Below, piece after piece: positions 8,394 to 17,295 of a stretch of DNA of 64,000 nt. The notes beneath the pieces are model-generated. The model did no database searches. It was not told the DNA's origin and saw only the letters and a program-made list of their open reading frames with translations. Source of the stretch: Bacillus sp. V3B (GTDB taxonomy: Bacteria; Bacillota; Bacilli; Bacillales; Cytobacillaceae); assembly GCF_024494465.1 (NCBI RefSeq), contig NZ_JAETXM010000001.1:372001-436000 (forward strand). Reading direction: 5' to 3'. Position 1 is the first letter of the stretch, and each line of letters begins with the position of its first letter. Made by a program: the position numbers and the translations under genes.

Positions 8394-9515
8394 GAACAAC
8401 CTCTTGCACCATTTTCTGTTTGTAACTTAGCTGCAGTTAATTTAGCGGAAATGGCTGACAAAGAAACGAAAAAAGTCGACTTTGAAAAGCTGAAAAGAAC
8501 GGTTGAAGTAGGCGTTCGCATGCAAGATAATGTCATCGATGCAACACCCTACTTCCTAGAAGAAAATAAAAAGCAGGCACTTGGTGAACGTCGTGTAGGT
8601 CTAGGTGTCATGGGAATGCATGATCTCCTTATTTACTGCGAAACAGAATATGGTTCTGAAGCAGGAAACAAACTGGTTGATGAAGTATTTGAAGCCATTG
8701 CGACAACAGCCTACCGTACGTCTGTTGAACTCGCTACAGAAAAAGGTAGTTTCCCATTCTTAACAGGTGAAACAGTTGAGGAAACAAATCGTCTTCGCCA
8801 AGCATTTATTGAAACAGGCTATATGAAAAAAATGCCTGAAGATATTCGAGAATCCATTCTTAAACATGGAATTCGTAATTCACACCTACTTACCGTTGCA
8901 CCAACAGGATCCACTGGGACGATGGTCGGGGTCTCAACAGGTCTCGAACCTTATTTTTCCTTTTCTTATTACAGAAGTGGAAGATTAGGTAAATTTATTG
9001 AAGTCAAAGCAGATATTGTCCAAGAATATTTAGAGCAGCATCCTGAAGTAGATCAAGATAATCTTCCAAACTGGTTTATTACAGCGATGGAATTAGAGCC
9101 AGAAGCACATGCTGACACTCAATGTGTCATTCAACGCTGGATTGATAGTTCGATTAGTAAGACCGTTAACGCTCCTAAAGGCTACAGTGTAGAACAAGTA
9201 GAAAACGTTTATGAACGTCTATACAAAGGAGGAGCAAAAGGTGGGACTGTTTATGTGGATGGTTCCCGTGATGCACAGGTTCTTACGTTAAAAGCAGAAG
9301 AAAATAGCTCTGACGATACACATACACATAAAAAAGACAAACCGAAGCAGCACGTGGTTTTACTTGATACCATCAATGCTCTTCGCTCGACATCTGTCAC
9401 AATTGGATCAGAAGTTGGCGATACTTGTCCAGTTTGTCGTAAAGGAACAGTTGAAGAAATGGGTGGTTGCAATACTTGTACAAACTGTAACGCCCAATTA
9501 AAATGCGGACTGTAA
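8394..9515 (+). CDS. nrdJ: Adenosylcobalamin-dependent ribonucleotide reductase, exon 3
   Basis: Exon 3 encodes residues 481-853. It starts with the glutamate of the active-site NPCGE motif, followed by QPLAPFSVCNLAAVNL with the second redox cysteine. The barrel continues with GVRMQDNVIDATPYF, RRVGLGVMGMHDLL and the phosphate-binding loop TVAPTGSTGTMVG. The C terminus has a zinc-ribbon-like CPVCRKGT...CNTCTNCNAQLKCGL, typical of B12-dependent reductases, which supplies cysteines for re-reduction. The TTG at 8391 is intron sequence, not a start. A terminator follows the stop. Confidence 0.93.
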   Translation, partial: EQPLAPFSVCNLAAVNLAEMADKETKKVDFEKLKRTVEVGVRMQDNVIDATPYFLEENKKQALGERRVGLGVMGMHDLLIYCETEYGSEAGNKLVDEVFEAIATTAYRTSVELATEKGSFPFLTGETVEETNRLRQAFIETGYMKKMPEDIRESILKHGIRNSHLLTVAPTGSTGTMVGVSTGLEPYFSFSYYRSGRLGKFIEVKADIVQEYLEQHPEVDQDNLPNWFITAMELEPEAHADTQCVIQRWIDSSISKTVNAPKGYSVEQVENVYERLYKGGAKGGTVYVDGSRDAQVLTLKAEENSSDDTHTHKKDKPKQHVVLLDTINALRSTSVTIGSEVGDTCPVCRKGTVEEMGGCNTCTNCNAQLKCGL

Positions 9516-9534
9516 TAGAAAGTCACTAAACTTG

Positions 9535-9566
9535 AAGGACAGAAATTAATTTTCTGTCCTTTTTCT
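9535..9566 (+). terminator. Terminator of nrdJ
   Basis: AAGGACAGAAA (9535-9545) pairs with TTTCTGTCCTT (9551-9561) around a TTAAT loop, followed by T-rich sequence. Confidence 0.9.
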
Positions 9567-9647
9567 TTTTTTGATTGTCCACCGTACTATTTTCATCTTC
9601 TGTTGATTAAAGATGTATCAAGGAATACATCAATGGGAGTGGCTGCT

Positions 9648-10541
9648 ATGAAAATTGACGGTGTATTTTCAGGTGGGGGAATTAAAGGGATTGCTTTAAT
9701 TGGGGCTTTTGAAGAACTAGAAAATCAAGGCTTTGAATTTGAGCGTGTCGCGGGTACAAGTGCTGGAGCCATCATTGCCGCTTTAATTGCCGCTAAATAT
9801 ACAAGTAAAGAGATTTATCAATTGCTTGATGAACTTGACTTAGAAATGCTGTTAGATGAACGAAAAACATTTCTTCCATTTACTATAACGAAATGGTTCT
9901 TTTTGTATTGGCGACTTGGTTTATATAAAGGAAATGAGCTAGAAAACTGGATTACTGATAAATTAGCCAAAAAAGGAATACGAACGTTTGCCGATCTACC
10001 ACCAAAACAATTAAGGTTTATTGCTTCTGATATTACAAATGGTCGTTTAGTTGTCTTGCCAGATGATTTAATTCAATACGGAATTGATCCCTCATCTTTT
10101 TCTGTTGCAAGAGCTATTCGAATGAGTTGTAGCCTTCCTTATTTCTTTGAACCAGTACGATTAAGAGTTGATCGTCATACAAGTCTAATTGTAGATGGGG
10201 CTGTCTTAAGTAATTTTCCAATGTGGCTTTTTAATGCAGATAATATCAAAAGAGTAAGGCCTATTATTGGGGTGAAATTAAGTCATGATCAAGAGGAACT
10301 CCCACAAAATAAGATTGGTAATGCGATTCAATTGTTTGGAGCATTATTTGAAACGATGAAGGATGCTCATGATGGACGATATATATCAAGAAAACATGAA
10401 AAAGATGTGATGTTCATTCCTTCAACTGGAGTATTAACAACAGAATTTACATTAACCGAAGAAAAGAAACAACTCCTTATGCAACAGGGCAGAGATAGTG
10501 CAAAAAAGTTTTTAACCACATGGAACTTGATTAAGATGTAA
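9648..10541 (+). CDS. yqhO: Patatin-like phospholipase YqhO
   Basis: The 297-residue protein belongs to the patatin family of Ser-Asp lipid acyl hydrolases. The oxyanion loop GGGIKG (9-14), nucleophile elbow GTSAG with S38, and catalytic Asp motif DGA with D183 are all present, so it should be active. The start is ATG 9648, placed 7 bp after GGGAGTGG; in-frame TTG 9603 and ATG 9633 lack a ribosome site. It is probably cytoplasmic, as no signal peptide is seen. The B. subtilis homolog occupies the same place after lipM; its natural substrate is not known to me. A hairpin separates it from the convergent yqhP. Confidence 0.88.
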   Translation: MKIDGVFSGGGIKGIALIGAFEELENQGFEFERVAGTSAGAIIAALIAAKYTSKEIYQLLDELDLEMLLDERKTFLPFTITKWFFLYWRLGLYKGNELENWITDKLAKKGIRTFADLPPKQLRFIASDITNGRLVVLPDDLIQYGIDPSSFSVARAIRMSCSLPYFFEPVRLRVDRHTSLIVDGAVLSNFPMWLFNADNIKRVRPIIGVKLSHDQEELPQNKIGNAIQLFGALFETMKDAHDGRYISRKHEKDVMFIPSTGVLTTEFTLTEEKKQLLMQQGRDSAKKFLTTWNLIKM

Positions 10542-10563
10542 TGGGTAATTATCTATATACAAC

Positions 10564-10606
10564 AAAAAAACCAGGTCTCAAAAAAATGAGGCCCGGTTTT
10601 TCTTTT
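10564..10606. terminator. Bidirectional terminator between yqhO and yqhP
   Basis: ACCAGGTCTCA and TGAGGCCCGGT form an 11-bp stem with one mismatch, flanked by A-rich and T-rich tracts on both sides. It overlaps the last codons of yqhP, so it can serve both convergent genes. Confidence 0.85.
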
Positions 10607-10964
10607 TCCCTTTTTTTCCTTCAATTACAGTTAGTTGAGGATTGGATTGATTTTTATTTGCCCTCAATTTTTTAATAGAAGTTAAATTGTTTTGTTTGTT
10701 CTTTCGAATTGGCTGATTAGATTCTTTCTGATTATGTCTTTTGAGTGATCTTTTTGCAGCTTTAACAAAGGCTCGTTGCTCACGTTTTGCTGGGCTTGGT
10801 TGAGTAAAGCGCCTTACCAGAAAGAAAATAACGGCACTGAACACGAGCATGACAGCGATTCCTTGGAAAAAACCGGCTGGATTTGAAAATAATTGTGAAA
10901 ACAAACCAATCACCGCAAGGATCATAATTCCGCCAATAATGTAATACAAAATCCGATTTTTCAA
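10578..10964 (-). CDS. yqhP: Small membrane protein YqhP
   Basis: This 128-residue protein has two hydrophobic segments near its N terminus (about 4-24 and 35-54) and a long, basic, lysine/asparagine-rich cytoplasmic tail (KREQRAFVKAAKRSLKRHNQ) ending KKGKKKNRASFF. It corresponds by place and shape to YqhP of B. subtilis; the function is unknown. The start is TTG 10964 because AGGGAGGTGG lies 5-6 bp upstream of it. The longer frame from 11036 would add 24 residues that start without a ribosome site. Its 3' end is embedded in the shared terminator. Confidence 0.72.
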   Translation of the reverse strand: MKNRILYYIIGGIMILAVIGLFSQLFSNPAGFFQGIAVMLVFSAVIFFLVRRFTQPSPAKREQRAFVKAAKRSLKRHNQKESNQPIRKNKQNNLTSIKKLRANKNQSNPQLTVIEGKKGKKKNRASFF

Positions 10965-11036
10965 GAAAGCCACCTCCCTATGAGCATGATGAGCAATTTT
11001 TATTGTTTTTAAACTTCGTTTAAAAATATTTAACAA

Positions 11037-11374
11037 TGAAATACAAAAATATGCAATTTTTCCTAAAATATTTTGTTTCTATACTAAGAATATTCGGAAT
11101 AAATAACAGAAAATCCTTTAAAAAAGTAAAATTTTATTATAAAAGAGGAGGGTGTATGAAATCCTAAATAAAGGGTAGGGAAGGCTAATATCAATATATT
11201 TTTATCTCCCTATATAATATATTCTACTCCAAAAAGGATGAAATCTCTACAATCTTGTTGTTTTTTTCTATTCTTTTTCCATTTATTCAATCTTATGGTT
11301 GAAGGGTATGATTTTATTCCAAATGATGCAAAGATTATAAGATATGGGACATAATAGAAATGGAGGTGTTATCA
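11037..11374. other. Intergenic stretch between yqhP and yqhR
   Basis: This AT-rich region has no convincing gene. It holds one strong ribosome site, AGAGGAGGG (11144-11152), followed by a start codon at 11156 and a stop after three codons (ATG AAA TCC TAA). In B. subtilis yqhQ lies between yqhP and yqhR, so this may mark where such a gene was lost, but I see no yqhQ-like sequence left. No clear promoter or terminator was recognised. Confidence 0.5.
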
Positions 11375-11890
11375 ATGTCTGAAGATAACCAGCAAAATGG
11401 AGAATTGAAGGAAAAGCCAATGTCGTTTATGACCCTTGTTGTGTTGACAGGCTTAATTATTGGTATTGTTTTAAGCGGTTTAGCCTATCTTGCATACATA
11501 TTTAACCTCACATCTATTTCGCCTCGTGTCATCTTAGAACCTTGGGCACTAGGGGACTGGAAAAAAGGGTGGCTAGGGACCATTATTTCTATTATCATGA
11601 TTGGAGTTTTTTCTATTGTTGCAGCAGTTATTTATTATGCAACACTAAGAAAATTCAACAGTATGTGGGTTGGAATTGCTTATGGACTTGTTCTTTTTCT
11701 ACTGGTTTTCTTTGTATTAAATCCAATTTTTCCAGGGATTAAACCGTTTATAGAAATGAATTTGGATACGCTTATAACCTCGGTATGTTTCTATGTTATA
11801 TATGGTTTATTTGTCGGTTATACGATCTCCTATGAGGAAAATGAGATTTGTAATCGTCAAAGCAATGGGAAGGATACACAATCAACATAA
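11375..11890 (+). CDS. yqhR: Membrane protein YqhR
   Basis: The 171-residue protein has four predicted membrane segments, at about 25-47, 68-90, 96-118 and 132-152, with a short acidic N terminus (MSEDNQQNGELKEKPMS). It matches B. subtilis YqhR in place and topology; no function is known to me. The start is ATG 11375, preceded by TGGAGGTG; an ATG at 11360 overlaps that ribosome site and is rejected. It ends just before a very strong terminator that separates it from yqhT. In B. subtilis aroQ (yqhS) lies here, but it is absent. Confidence 0.78.
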   Translation: MSEDNQQNGELKEKPMSFMTLVVLTGLIIGIVLSGLAYLAYIFNLTSISPRVILEPWALGDWKKGWLGTIISIIMIGVFSIVAAVIYYATLRKFNSMWVGIAYGLVLFLLVFFVLNPIFPGIKPFIEMNLDTLITSVCFYVIYGLFVGYTISYEENEICNRQSNGKDTQST

Positions 11891-11952
11891 GCCTTATCAT
11901 ATTGTGAATGAGTTTCCTTATGGTAAAATGTTTATTGTTAGAAATAATAATC

Positions 11953-11997
11953 AAAAACGTATAAAAAGGCTATTAAATAGCCTTTTTATACGTTTTT
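11953..11997 (+). terminator. Very strong hairpin between yqhR and yqhT
   Basis: A perfect 21-bp stem, from AAAAACGTATAAAAAGGCTA to TAGCCTTTTTATACGTTTTT, has a 3-base loop. Because the flanks are A-rich and T-rich on both sides it could work in both directions. It ends about 25 bp before the yqhT start. Confidence 0.9.
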
Positions 11998-12021
11998 GGT
12001 TACGGTAAAGGAGAGGAACAC

Positions 12022-13083
12022 TTGGAAAAATTAGAAAAAATCCGTGTAGCCTTAGAAGATCAGGGATTGGATGCGATTTTAATCACAAGTGCTTATAATC
12101 GTCGTTATGTATCCAACTTCACTGGAAGCGCTGGTGTTGTGCTGATCAGTCGTGATAAAGCATTATTTATCACAGACTTTCGCTATGTTGAACAAGCGTC
12201 AAAACAATGTACAGGTTTTGAAGTTATTCAGCAGAAAGAAACGATTCCTGACGAAATTGCGAAACTAGCTCTTGCACATGGTATTCATAAGATTGGTTTC
12301 GAACAAGATTATGTGACATTTTCAACCTATAAAGTATATGAATCAGTTATTCAGGCTGAATTGGTCCCTATTTCAGGTATAATTGAAAAATTTCGCTTGA
12401 TTAAGACAGAATCAGAGATTAAGATATTAAAGGAAGCAGCTGAGATTGCGGATGATGCATTTAACCATATTTTACAATTTATTGACCTAGGAGTATCTGA
12501 GCTTGATGTCTCGAATGAATTGGAGTTCTTTATGAGAAAAGTAGGAGCTACTTCATCCTCTTTTGATACAATTGTTGCTTCTGGTCATCGTTCTGCTCTT
12601 CCCCATGGTGTCGCAACAGATAAAGTGATTGAAAAAGGCGATTTTGTTACTCTAGATTTCGGTGCTTATTATCATGGCTACGTCTCAGATATTACTCGTA
12701 CGATAGCTGTTGGGGAGCCTGATGAAAAGCTAAAAGAAATTTATGAGATTGTTTATGAGGCACAAAAACATGGTGTTACTAGTATTAAACCAGGGATGAG
12801 TGGGAAAGAAGCAGATGCTTTGACAAGAGACTATATTACTGAAAAAGGGTATGGCGAATATTTTGGGCATTCGACTGGACATGGAATTGGTTTAGAAGTA
12901 CATGAAGGTCCTAATCTTTCTCTAAAATCGGATATCGTTCTCGAACCAGGTATGGTGGTAACCGTTGAACCAGGTATTTATATCCCTGGACTTGGTGGTG
13001 TACGGATTGAAGATGATACCTTAATCACAAATAAAGGTAACGAAACTTTAACAAATTCAACAAAAGAACTCATTATTCTATAA
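12022..13083 (+). CDS. yqhT: Xaa-Pro aminopeptidase (M24 family) YqhT
   Basis: This cytoplasmic metallopeptidase is expected to remove N-terminal residues before proline. The 353-residue protein has the creatinase N-terminal domain (about 3-125) and the pita-bread catalytic domain. All five metal ligands can be placed: D212, D223, H287, E316 and E330, in [33 protein letters not shown] and GVRIEDD. The TTG start is supported by AAAGGAGAGG (12007-12016). It lies directly upstream of efp with a 23-bp gap and is probably co-transcribed with it, an arrangement conserved across Bacilli. Confidence 0.93.
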   Translation: MEKLEKIRVALEDQGLDAILITSAYNRRYVSNFTGSAGVVLISRDKALFITDFRYVEQASKQCTGFEVIQQKETIPDEIAKLALAHGIHKIGFEQDYVTFSTYKVYESVIQAELVPISGIIEKFRLIKTESEIKILKEAAEIADDAFNHILQFIDLGVSELDVSNELEFFMRKVGATSSSFDTIVASGHRSALPHGVATDKVIEKGDFVTLDFGAYYHGYVSDITRTIAVGEPDEKLKEIYEIVYEAQKHGVTSIKPGMSGKEADALTRDYITEKGYGEYFGHSTGHGIGLEVHEGPNLSLKSDIVLEPGMVVTVEPGIYIPGLGGVRIEDDTLITNKGNETLTNSTKELIIL

Positions 13084-13106
13084 ATGACTTTAGGAGGATT
13101 ACTTAT

Positions 13107-13664
13107 ATGATTTCAGTTAACGATTTTAAAACAGGCTTAACAATTGAAGTGGACGGTGGCTTGTGGCGTGTTATGGATTTCCAACATGTTAAACCAGGTA
13201 AAGGAGCGGCATTTGTTCGTTCAAAGCTTCGCAATTTACGTACAGGAGCAGTTCAAGAAAAAACCTTCCGTGCAGGAGAAAAGGTAGCAAAAGCACAAAT
13301 TGACAATCGTAAAATGCAGTACTTATATGCGAACGGTGACCAACATGTATTTATGGATAATGAATCTTATGATCAAATTGAATTATCAGCAGATGCGATT
13401 GAATATGAATTGAAGTTTTTAAAAGAAAATATGGAAATCCATATTATGTTATTCCAAGGAGAATCACTTGGGATCGAGCTTCCAAATAGTGTTGAATTAG
13501 AAGTAACGGAAACAGAACCAGGTATTAAAGGAGATACTGCTTCTGGTGGTACGAAACCAGCAACAGTTGAAACAGGTCTTGTTGTACAAGTTCCATTCTT
13601 TGTTAATCAGGGAGATCGTTTGATCGTTAATACAACTGACGGAAGCTATGTGTCCAGAGCTTAA
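13107..13664 (+). CDS. efp: Elongation factor P
   Basis: EF-P binds between the ribosomal P and E sites and rescues ribosomes stalled on polyproline. The 185-residue protein has the usual three domains: a KOW-like N-terminal part, OB domain II and C-terminal OB domain III ([20 protein letters not shown]). The loop [10 protein letters not shown] carries K32, the residue that in B. subtilis receives a 5-aminopentanol modification. TAGGAGGAT precedes the ATG. It is the last gene before a terminator and the start of the spoIIIA operon. Confidence 0.97.
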   Translation: MISVNDFKTGLTIEVDGGLWRVMDFQHVKPGKGAAFVRSKLRNLRTGAVQEKTFRAGEKVAKAQIDNRKMQYLYANGDQHVFMDNESYDQIELSADAIEYELKFLKENMEIHIMLFQGESLGIELPNSVELEVTETEPGIKGDTASGGTKPATVETGLVVQVPFFVNQGDRLIVNTTDGSYVSRA

Positions 13665-13723
13665 GTCAGTAGACTTGCTCTAGAAATATCATCTCATGTA
13701 AAAACAAAAAAATATGAATAACC

Positions 13724-13756
13724 AAAGCAATGGCCAGAAGGCTGTTGCTTTTTTGC
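13724..13756 (+). terminator. Terminator of yqhT-efp
   Basis: AAAGCAA (13724-13730) pairs with TTGCTTT (13745-13751) and GCC pairs with GGC inside it; a T run follows. Confidence 0.8.
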
Positions 13757-13815
13757 ATTTTCAAAAAACAAACTACCCTCGTATTCATTCACTCCCTTTT
13801 TAAAAATAAATCTAG

Positions 13816-13844
13816 GTCATAATGTGGCCAAGCAGGCATACATT
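13816..13844 (+). promoter_or_regulatory. Sigma-E type promoter of the spoIIIA operon
   Basis: GTCATAA (13816-13822) and CATACATT (13837-13844) lie 14 bp apart. They match the sigma-E consensus (GTCATATT-like -35, CATACAnT -10) and stand about 44 bp upstream of spoIIIAA. Mother-cell sigma-E control is the known regulation of this operon. Confidence 0.8.
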
Positions 13845-13887
13845 TTAATGAACGATCATTCCTGAATAATGGAGGAGGAAAATCAAA

Positions 13888-14811
13888 TTGGAAGTAGTCC
13901 TATCCTTTTTACCTAAAAGTATCTCTGATCAAATGAAGAAAATCCCTCCTACTGAACGAAAAAAAATAGAAGAGATTCGTGTACGTGTTCATCGACCTCT
14001 GGAGATTTCCATAAGAGGTAACGCGCATTTCCTATCCTATATAGTTCAACCAGAAGATGCGGTTCATTTACTAAATAAAATTAGCCAATTTTCCATATAT
14101 GCGCTCGAAGAAGAACTGAAGCGTGGGTATATTACGATTGAAGGAGGCCATCGTGTAGGCTTGGCTGGTAAAGTAATCCTTGATGATGGAAAAGTAAAGG
14201 CCATACGGGATATTTCTTCCTTTAATATTCGAATTGCCAAAGAAAAAATTGGGATTGCGGATCCGCTTATTAACGATATATATGTAGGGAATTGGCTACA
14301 TACGATGATTATTGGACCACCACAAACAGGAAAAACAACCTTATTGAGAGATATTGCTCGTATCATTTCAAGTGGAGGTGAGAAAGGACAATTTGAGGCT
14401 TCGAAAGTCGGAATCGTGGATGAACGATCAGAAATTGCGGGCTGTGTTGCTGGAATTCCTCAAATGTCTTTTGGGCCAAGAATCGATGTGTTGGATGCAT
14501 GTCCAAAAGCAGAAGGCATGATGATGATGATTCGTTCTATGAGTCCAGATGTTCTCGTAGTGGATGAGATTGGTAGGCAAGAAGACAGCGAAGCCATTAT
14601 GGAAGCTGTAAATGCTGGAATAAAGCTCATTATGACGACACATGGTCAATCATTAGATGAAATTAGGAAAAGACCTACCTTAAAGACAATCCTGAATGAA
14701 CAAATTTTTCAACGTTTTATCATATTAAATAGAAGCCATGGGCCTGGAACCATTACTTGTGTAACAGATCATGCCGGCAGAGAGTTACATTCAAAAGTGA
14801 GAGTGACTTAA
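13888..14811 (+). CDS. spoIIIAA: Stage III sporulation protein AA (ATPase)
   Basis: SpoIIIAA is the cytoplasmic ATPase of the SpoIIIA-SpoIIQ channel that joins mother cell and forespore; it resembles secretion ATPases. The 307-residue protein shows Walker A in IIGPPQTGKTTLLRD (about 138-150), Walker B in DVLVVDEIGR and a conserved histidine-bearing MTTHGQS. The TTG start follows GGAGGAGGAAAA. The gene begins the eight-gene operon and ends directly next to spoIIIAB, whose ATG is the next base after the stop. Confidence 0.96.
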   Translation: MEVVLSFLPKSISDQMKKIPPTERKKIEEIRVRVHRPLEISIRGNAHFLSYIVQPEDAVHLLNKISQFSIYALEEELKRGYITIEGGHRVGLAGKVILDDGKVKAIRDISSFNIRIAKEKIGIADPLINDIYVGNWLHTMIIGPPQTGKTTLLRDIARIISSGGEKGQFEASKVGIVDERSEIAGCVAGIPQMSFGPRIDVLDACPKAEGMMMMIRSMSPDVLVVDEIGRQEDSEAIMEAVNAGIKLIMTTHGQSLDEIRKRPTLKTILNEQIFQRFIILNRSHGPGTITCVTDHAGRELHSKVRVT

Positions 14812-15327
14812 ATGATCAAAATGATCGGAGCCATTTTGATTATATTCGCGACAACATGGGCAGGTTTCGAAGCAGCCAAACAATTAACTGAGCGGCCTCG
14901 TCAACTTCGCGTGTTAAAGACAGCGCTTCAATCATTAGAGGCAGAAATTATGTACGGTCATACACCTCTTCATGAGGCGGCTAGAAGGTTGGCAGCGCAA
15001 CTACCTAGTCCATTAGATAATTTTTTTTCCCTATTTGCTAACAAACTAACCGAAACAGAAACGGTTGTCCGAGATGCATGGGAAGAGAGCTTGAAGGATG
15101 TGTGGGGAAAGACAGCACTAAAGAACAATGAATTTGAAATTATGAAACAATTTGGCGAAACGCTTGGTCGCCATGATCGAATATCTCAACAGAAACAGAT
15201 TTTGCTTACGTTAACCCATCTAGAAAGGGAGGAAAGTGAAGCGCGTGAAAAGCAATTAAAATATGAAAAAATGGTGAAAAGTATAGGCTTCTTATCAGGG
15301 TTATTACTAACGATTTTATTAATGTAG
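14812..15327 (+). CDS. spoIIIAB: Stage III sporulation protein AB
   Basis: The 171-residue membrane-anchored protein resembles GspF-type platform proteins of secretion systems. It has an N-terminal hydrophobic segment (about 1-18), a helical central part rich in charged residues, and a C-terminal membrane segment (GFLSGLLLTILLM). The ATG abuts the spoIIIAA stop, a sign of coupled translation. Family knowledge places it in the mother-cell membrane as part of the feeding-tube complex. Confidence 0.95.
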   Translation: MIKMIGAILIIFATTWAGFEAAKQLTERPRQLRVLKTALQSLEAEIMYGHTPLHEAARRLAAQLPSPLDNFFSLFANKLTETETVVRDAWEESLKDVWGKTALKNNEFEIMKQFGETLGRHDRISQQKQILLTLTHLEREESEAREKQLKYEKMVKSIGFLSGLLLTILLM

Positions 15328-15345
15328 TGGTGAGGGGGAAACAAG

Positions 15346-15552
15346 ATGGGGTTAGAGGTAGATATTATTTTTAAAATTGCCGGGGTTGGGATTGTAGTTG
15401 CTTTTTTGCATACAATCCTTGATCAAGTTGGTAAAAAAGAATATGCCCAGTGGGTGACTTTATTTGGATTTATTTACATTTTATTCATGGTTGCATCCAT
15501 CGTAGATGATCTTTTTCAAAAAATTAAATCGGTCTTTTTATTTCAAGGATAA
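15346..15552 (+). CDS. spoIIIAC: Stage III sporulation protein AC
   Basis: This 68-residue protein has two membrane helices (about 6-27 and 35-55) joined by the short loop DQVGKKEYAQWVT. It is strongly like B. subtilis SpoIIIAC in length and sequence. It works with SpoIIIAD in the membrane core of the sporulation channel. GTGAGGGGGAAAC precedes the ATG. Confidence 0.95.
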   Translation: MGLEVDIIFKIAGVGIVVAFLHTILDQVGKKEYAQWVTLFGFIYILFMVASIVDDLFQKIKSVFLFQG

Positions 15553-15566
15553 AGGGGGGCTCTGCG

Positions 15567-15956
15567 ATTGAAATTTTTCAAATAGTTGGAATCGCACTGG
15601 TTGCTACCTTCCTTGCTTTAATTTTAAAAGAACAGAAACCCAATTTTGCTTTTCTATTAATTATTTTTACTGGATGTGCCATCTTTTTATTTTTAGTCGA
15701 TCAAATTTATGCCATTATCTCTATGATTGAAAAGATGGCCATCAGTGCAAACGTAAACCTTGTGTATGTAGAAACGATTTTAAAGATTATTGGTATTGCC
15801 TATATTGCTGAGTTTGCGGCTCAAATTTCGAAAGATGCTGGACAAGGGTCGATTGCTTCCAAAATAGAGTTAGGTGGGAAAATATTAATATTAGCAATGG
15901 CTATTCCGATATTAACCGTTTTGATTGAAACGATTATTCAGCTCATTCCCAATTAG
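15567..15956 (+). CDS. spoIIIAD: Stage III sporulation protein AD, apparent ATT start
   Basis: This membrane partner of SpoIIIAC has about four hydrophobic segments. Homology to SpoIIIAD begins at the very N terminus (EIFQIVGIALVATFLALILK) and runs through VYVETILKIIGIAYIAEFA to the end, giving 129 residues against 133 in B. subtilis. The first in-frame ATG (15723) would delete 52 conserved residues. No ATG, GTG or TTG lies in frame upstream, but ATT 15567 sits 6-7 bp after AAAGGGGGG (15551-15559). A TTG at 15568 is out of frame. ATT is a rare but known initiator. A base error in the G run cannot be ruled out. Confidence 0.85.
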   Translation: MEIFQIVGIALVATFLALILKEQKPNFAFLLIIFTGCAIFLFLVDQIYAIISMIEKMAISANVNLVYVETILKIIGIAYIAEFAAQISKDAGQGSIASKIELGGKILILAMAIPILTVLIETIIQLIPN

Positions 15957-16085
15957 TCAACCGTAATAAAATAAACATAACATTTCGAAAAATGCAGTAT
16001 GTACAAGCATATGGACGCAGTGATTCTAGTCTGCGTGCCTTGTTGATTGAGTAGCTTACGCTTTTCAAATAAAGAGGTGAAAGAT

Positions 16086-17285
16086 TTGAAACAAAAGTTG
16101 ACGACTATTCTCCTAGTGTATATTGTCGCCTCCTTTCTCCTTATTCCAAGTGTACAAGCCTCACCACAAACTGGAAATCCAAGCGAGGATACCGTATTAG
16201 AAGATATGGTGGATTCCCAACTAGAATCATTAAATATGGATGAACTGAAAGTCTTTTGGGAGGACATTATGGATAAGTATGGTGGATTATTGCCTGAAAG
16301 CCAAAAAGGTAGCATATACGATTTTATCAGAGGAGAAAAAGAGTTTTCTTTGAAGGAATGGTTTTCAGGTGCTTTAAAATTTACCTTTCACGAAGTGATT
16401 GCTAATGGAAAGCTGCTAGGCTCCTTGGTTCTGCTAACTGTTTTTAGTATGTTTTTACAATCCTTACAAAATGCATTTGAAAATGGGGCCATTAGTAAAG
16501 TGGCTTATGCAGTCATTTTTATGGTACTTGTTATTATTGCTTTGAATAGTTTTCATGTAGCGATTTCATATGCCTTAGAAGCGATCAATACGATGACCAG
16601 CTTTATTATGGCTTTAATTCCATTATTGCTCGCTTTAATTGCTGCATCCGGGGGGCTTGTATCAGCTGCCTTTTTCCACCCCGTTATTCTGTTTTTAATG
16701 AATATTAGTGGGGTTTTCATCCAATATATCGTTTTGCCACTATTATTTTTAGCTGCTTTATTAAGCATTGTAAGTGTTATGAGTGATCAATATAAAGTAA
16801 CTCAACTCGCTAATTTGCTACGAAATGGAAGCATTGCTCTTCTTGGTCTCTTTTTCACTATATTTCTTGGTGTGATTTCGGTTCAAGGAGCATCAGCAGC
16901 TATTACAGACGGCATTACGATACGTACAGCTAAGTTTCTAACAGGCAACTTTATTCCAGTTATTGGAAGGATGTTTACGGATGCAACGGATACGGTACTC
17001 AGTGCTTCCGTATTATTAAAAAACACCGTTGGGATTGCTGGCGTTGCCATATTGCTTATTATCGTTGCCTTTCCAGCGGTAAAAATACTAGTCATTGCCC
17101 TTATTTATAAGTTTGCAGCAGCTATTTTGCAGCCGTTAGGGGGCGGTCCCATTATCAAGTGTCTCGATATTATTGGGCAAAGTATTATTTATGTATTCGC
17201 AGCACTCTCCATTGTCTCTTTGATGTTTTTTTTAAGTATTACAGTCATTGTAGCGGCTGGAAATTTAACGGTTATGGTTAGGTAG
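16086..17285 (+). CDS. spoIIIAE: Stage III sporulation protein AE
   Basis: This multi-pass membrane protein of the SpoIIIA complex resembles permease-like components. It starts with a cleavable signal-like segment (KQKLTTILLVYIVASFLLIP, then SVQAS), followed by a soluble acidic part and about seven membrane helices from residue 110 onward. The start is TTG 16086, spaced after AAAGAGGTG (16071-16079). This gives 399 residues, the same length as in B. subtilis. A longer frame from 16047 would put 13 extra residues before the signal segment. It follows spoIIIAD after a 129-bp gap with no terminator. Confidence 0.94.
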   Translation: MKQKLTTILLVYIVASFLLIPSVQASPQTGNPSEDTVLEDMVDSQLESLNMDELKVFWEDIMDKYGGLLPESQKGSIYDFIRGEKEFSLKEWFSGALKFTFHEVIANGKLLGSLVLLTVFSMFLQSLQNAFENGAISKVAYAVIFMVLVIIALNSFHVAISYALEAINTMTSFIMALIPLLLALIAASGGLVSAAFFHPVILFLMNISGVFIQYIVLPLLFLAALLSIVSVMSDQYKVTQLANLLRNGSIALLGLFFTIFLGVISVQGASAAITDGITIRTAKFLTGNFIPVIGRMFTDATDTVLSASVLLKNTVGIAGVAILLIIVAFPAVKILVIALIYKFAAAILQPLGGGPIIKCLDIIGQSIIYVFAALSIVSLMFFLSITVIVAAGNLTVMVR

Positions 17286-17295
17286 GAGGTGCAAG

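Noticed and set aside
6379-9515. nrdJ as a pseudogene with two disruptive insertions, or as an intein-containing gene
   Set aside because: Both inserts begin after T, end in G, carry paired P1, P7 and P8 elements and restore the frame exactly when removed. In-frame stops inside them rule out inteins.
11793-12008. 71-codon frame overlapping the yqhR end and the terminator
   Set aside because: It runs through the 21-bp terminator stem and has no ribosome site.
14428-14649. Reverse-strand frame within spoIIIAA
   Set aside because: It is a shadow of the coding strand without a ribosome site or recognisable product; the same applies to other antisense frames inside clear genes.
15723-15956. A 77-residue SpoIIIAD starting at ATG 15723
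   Set aside because: It would delete two conserved membrane segments that are encoded in frame directly upstream, next to a ribosome site.
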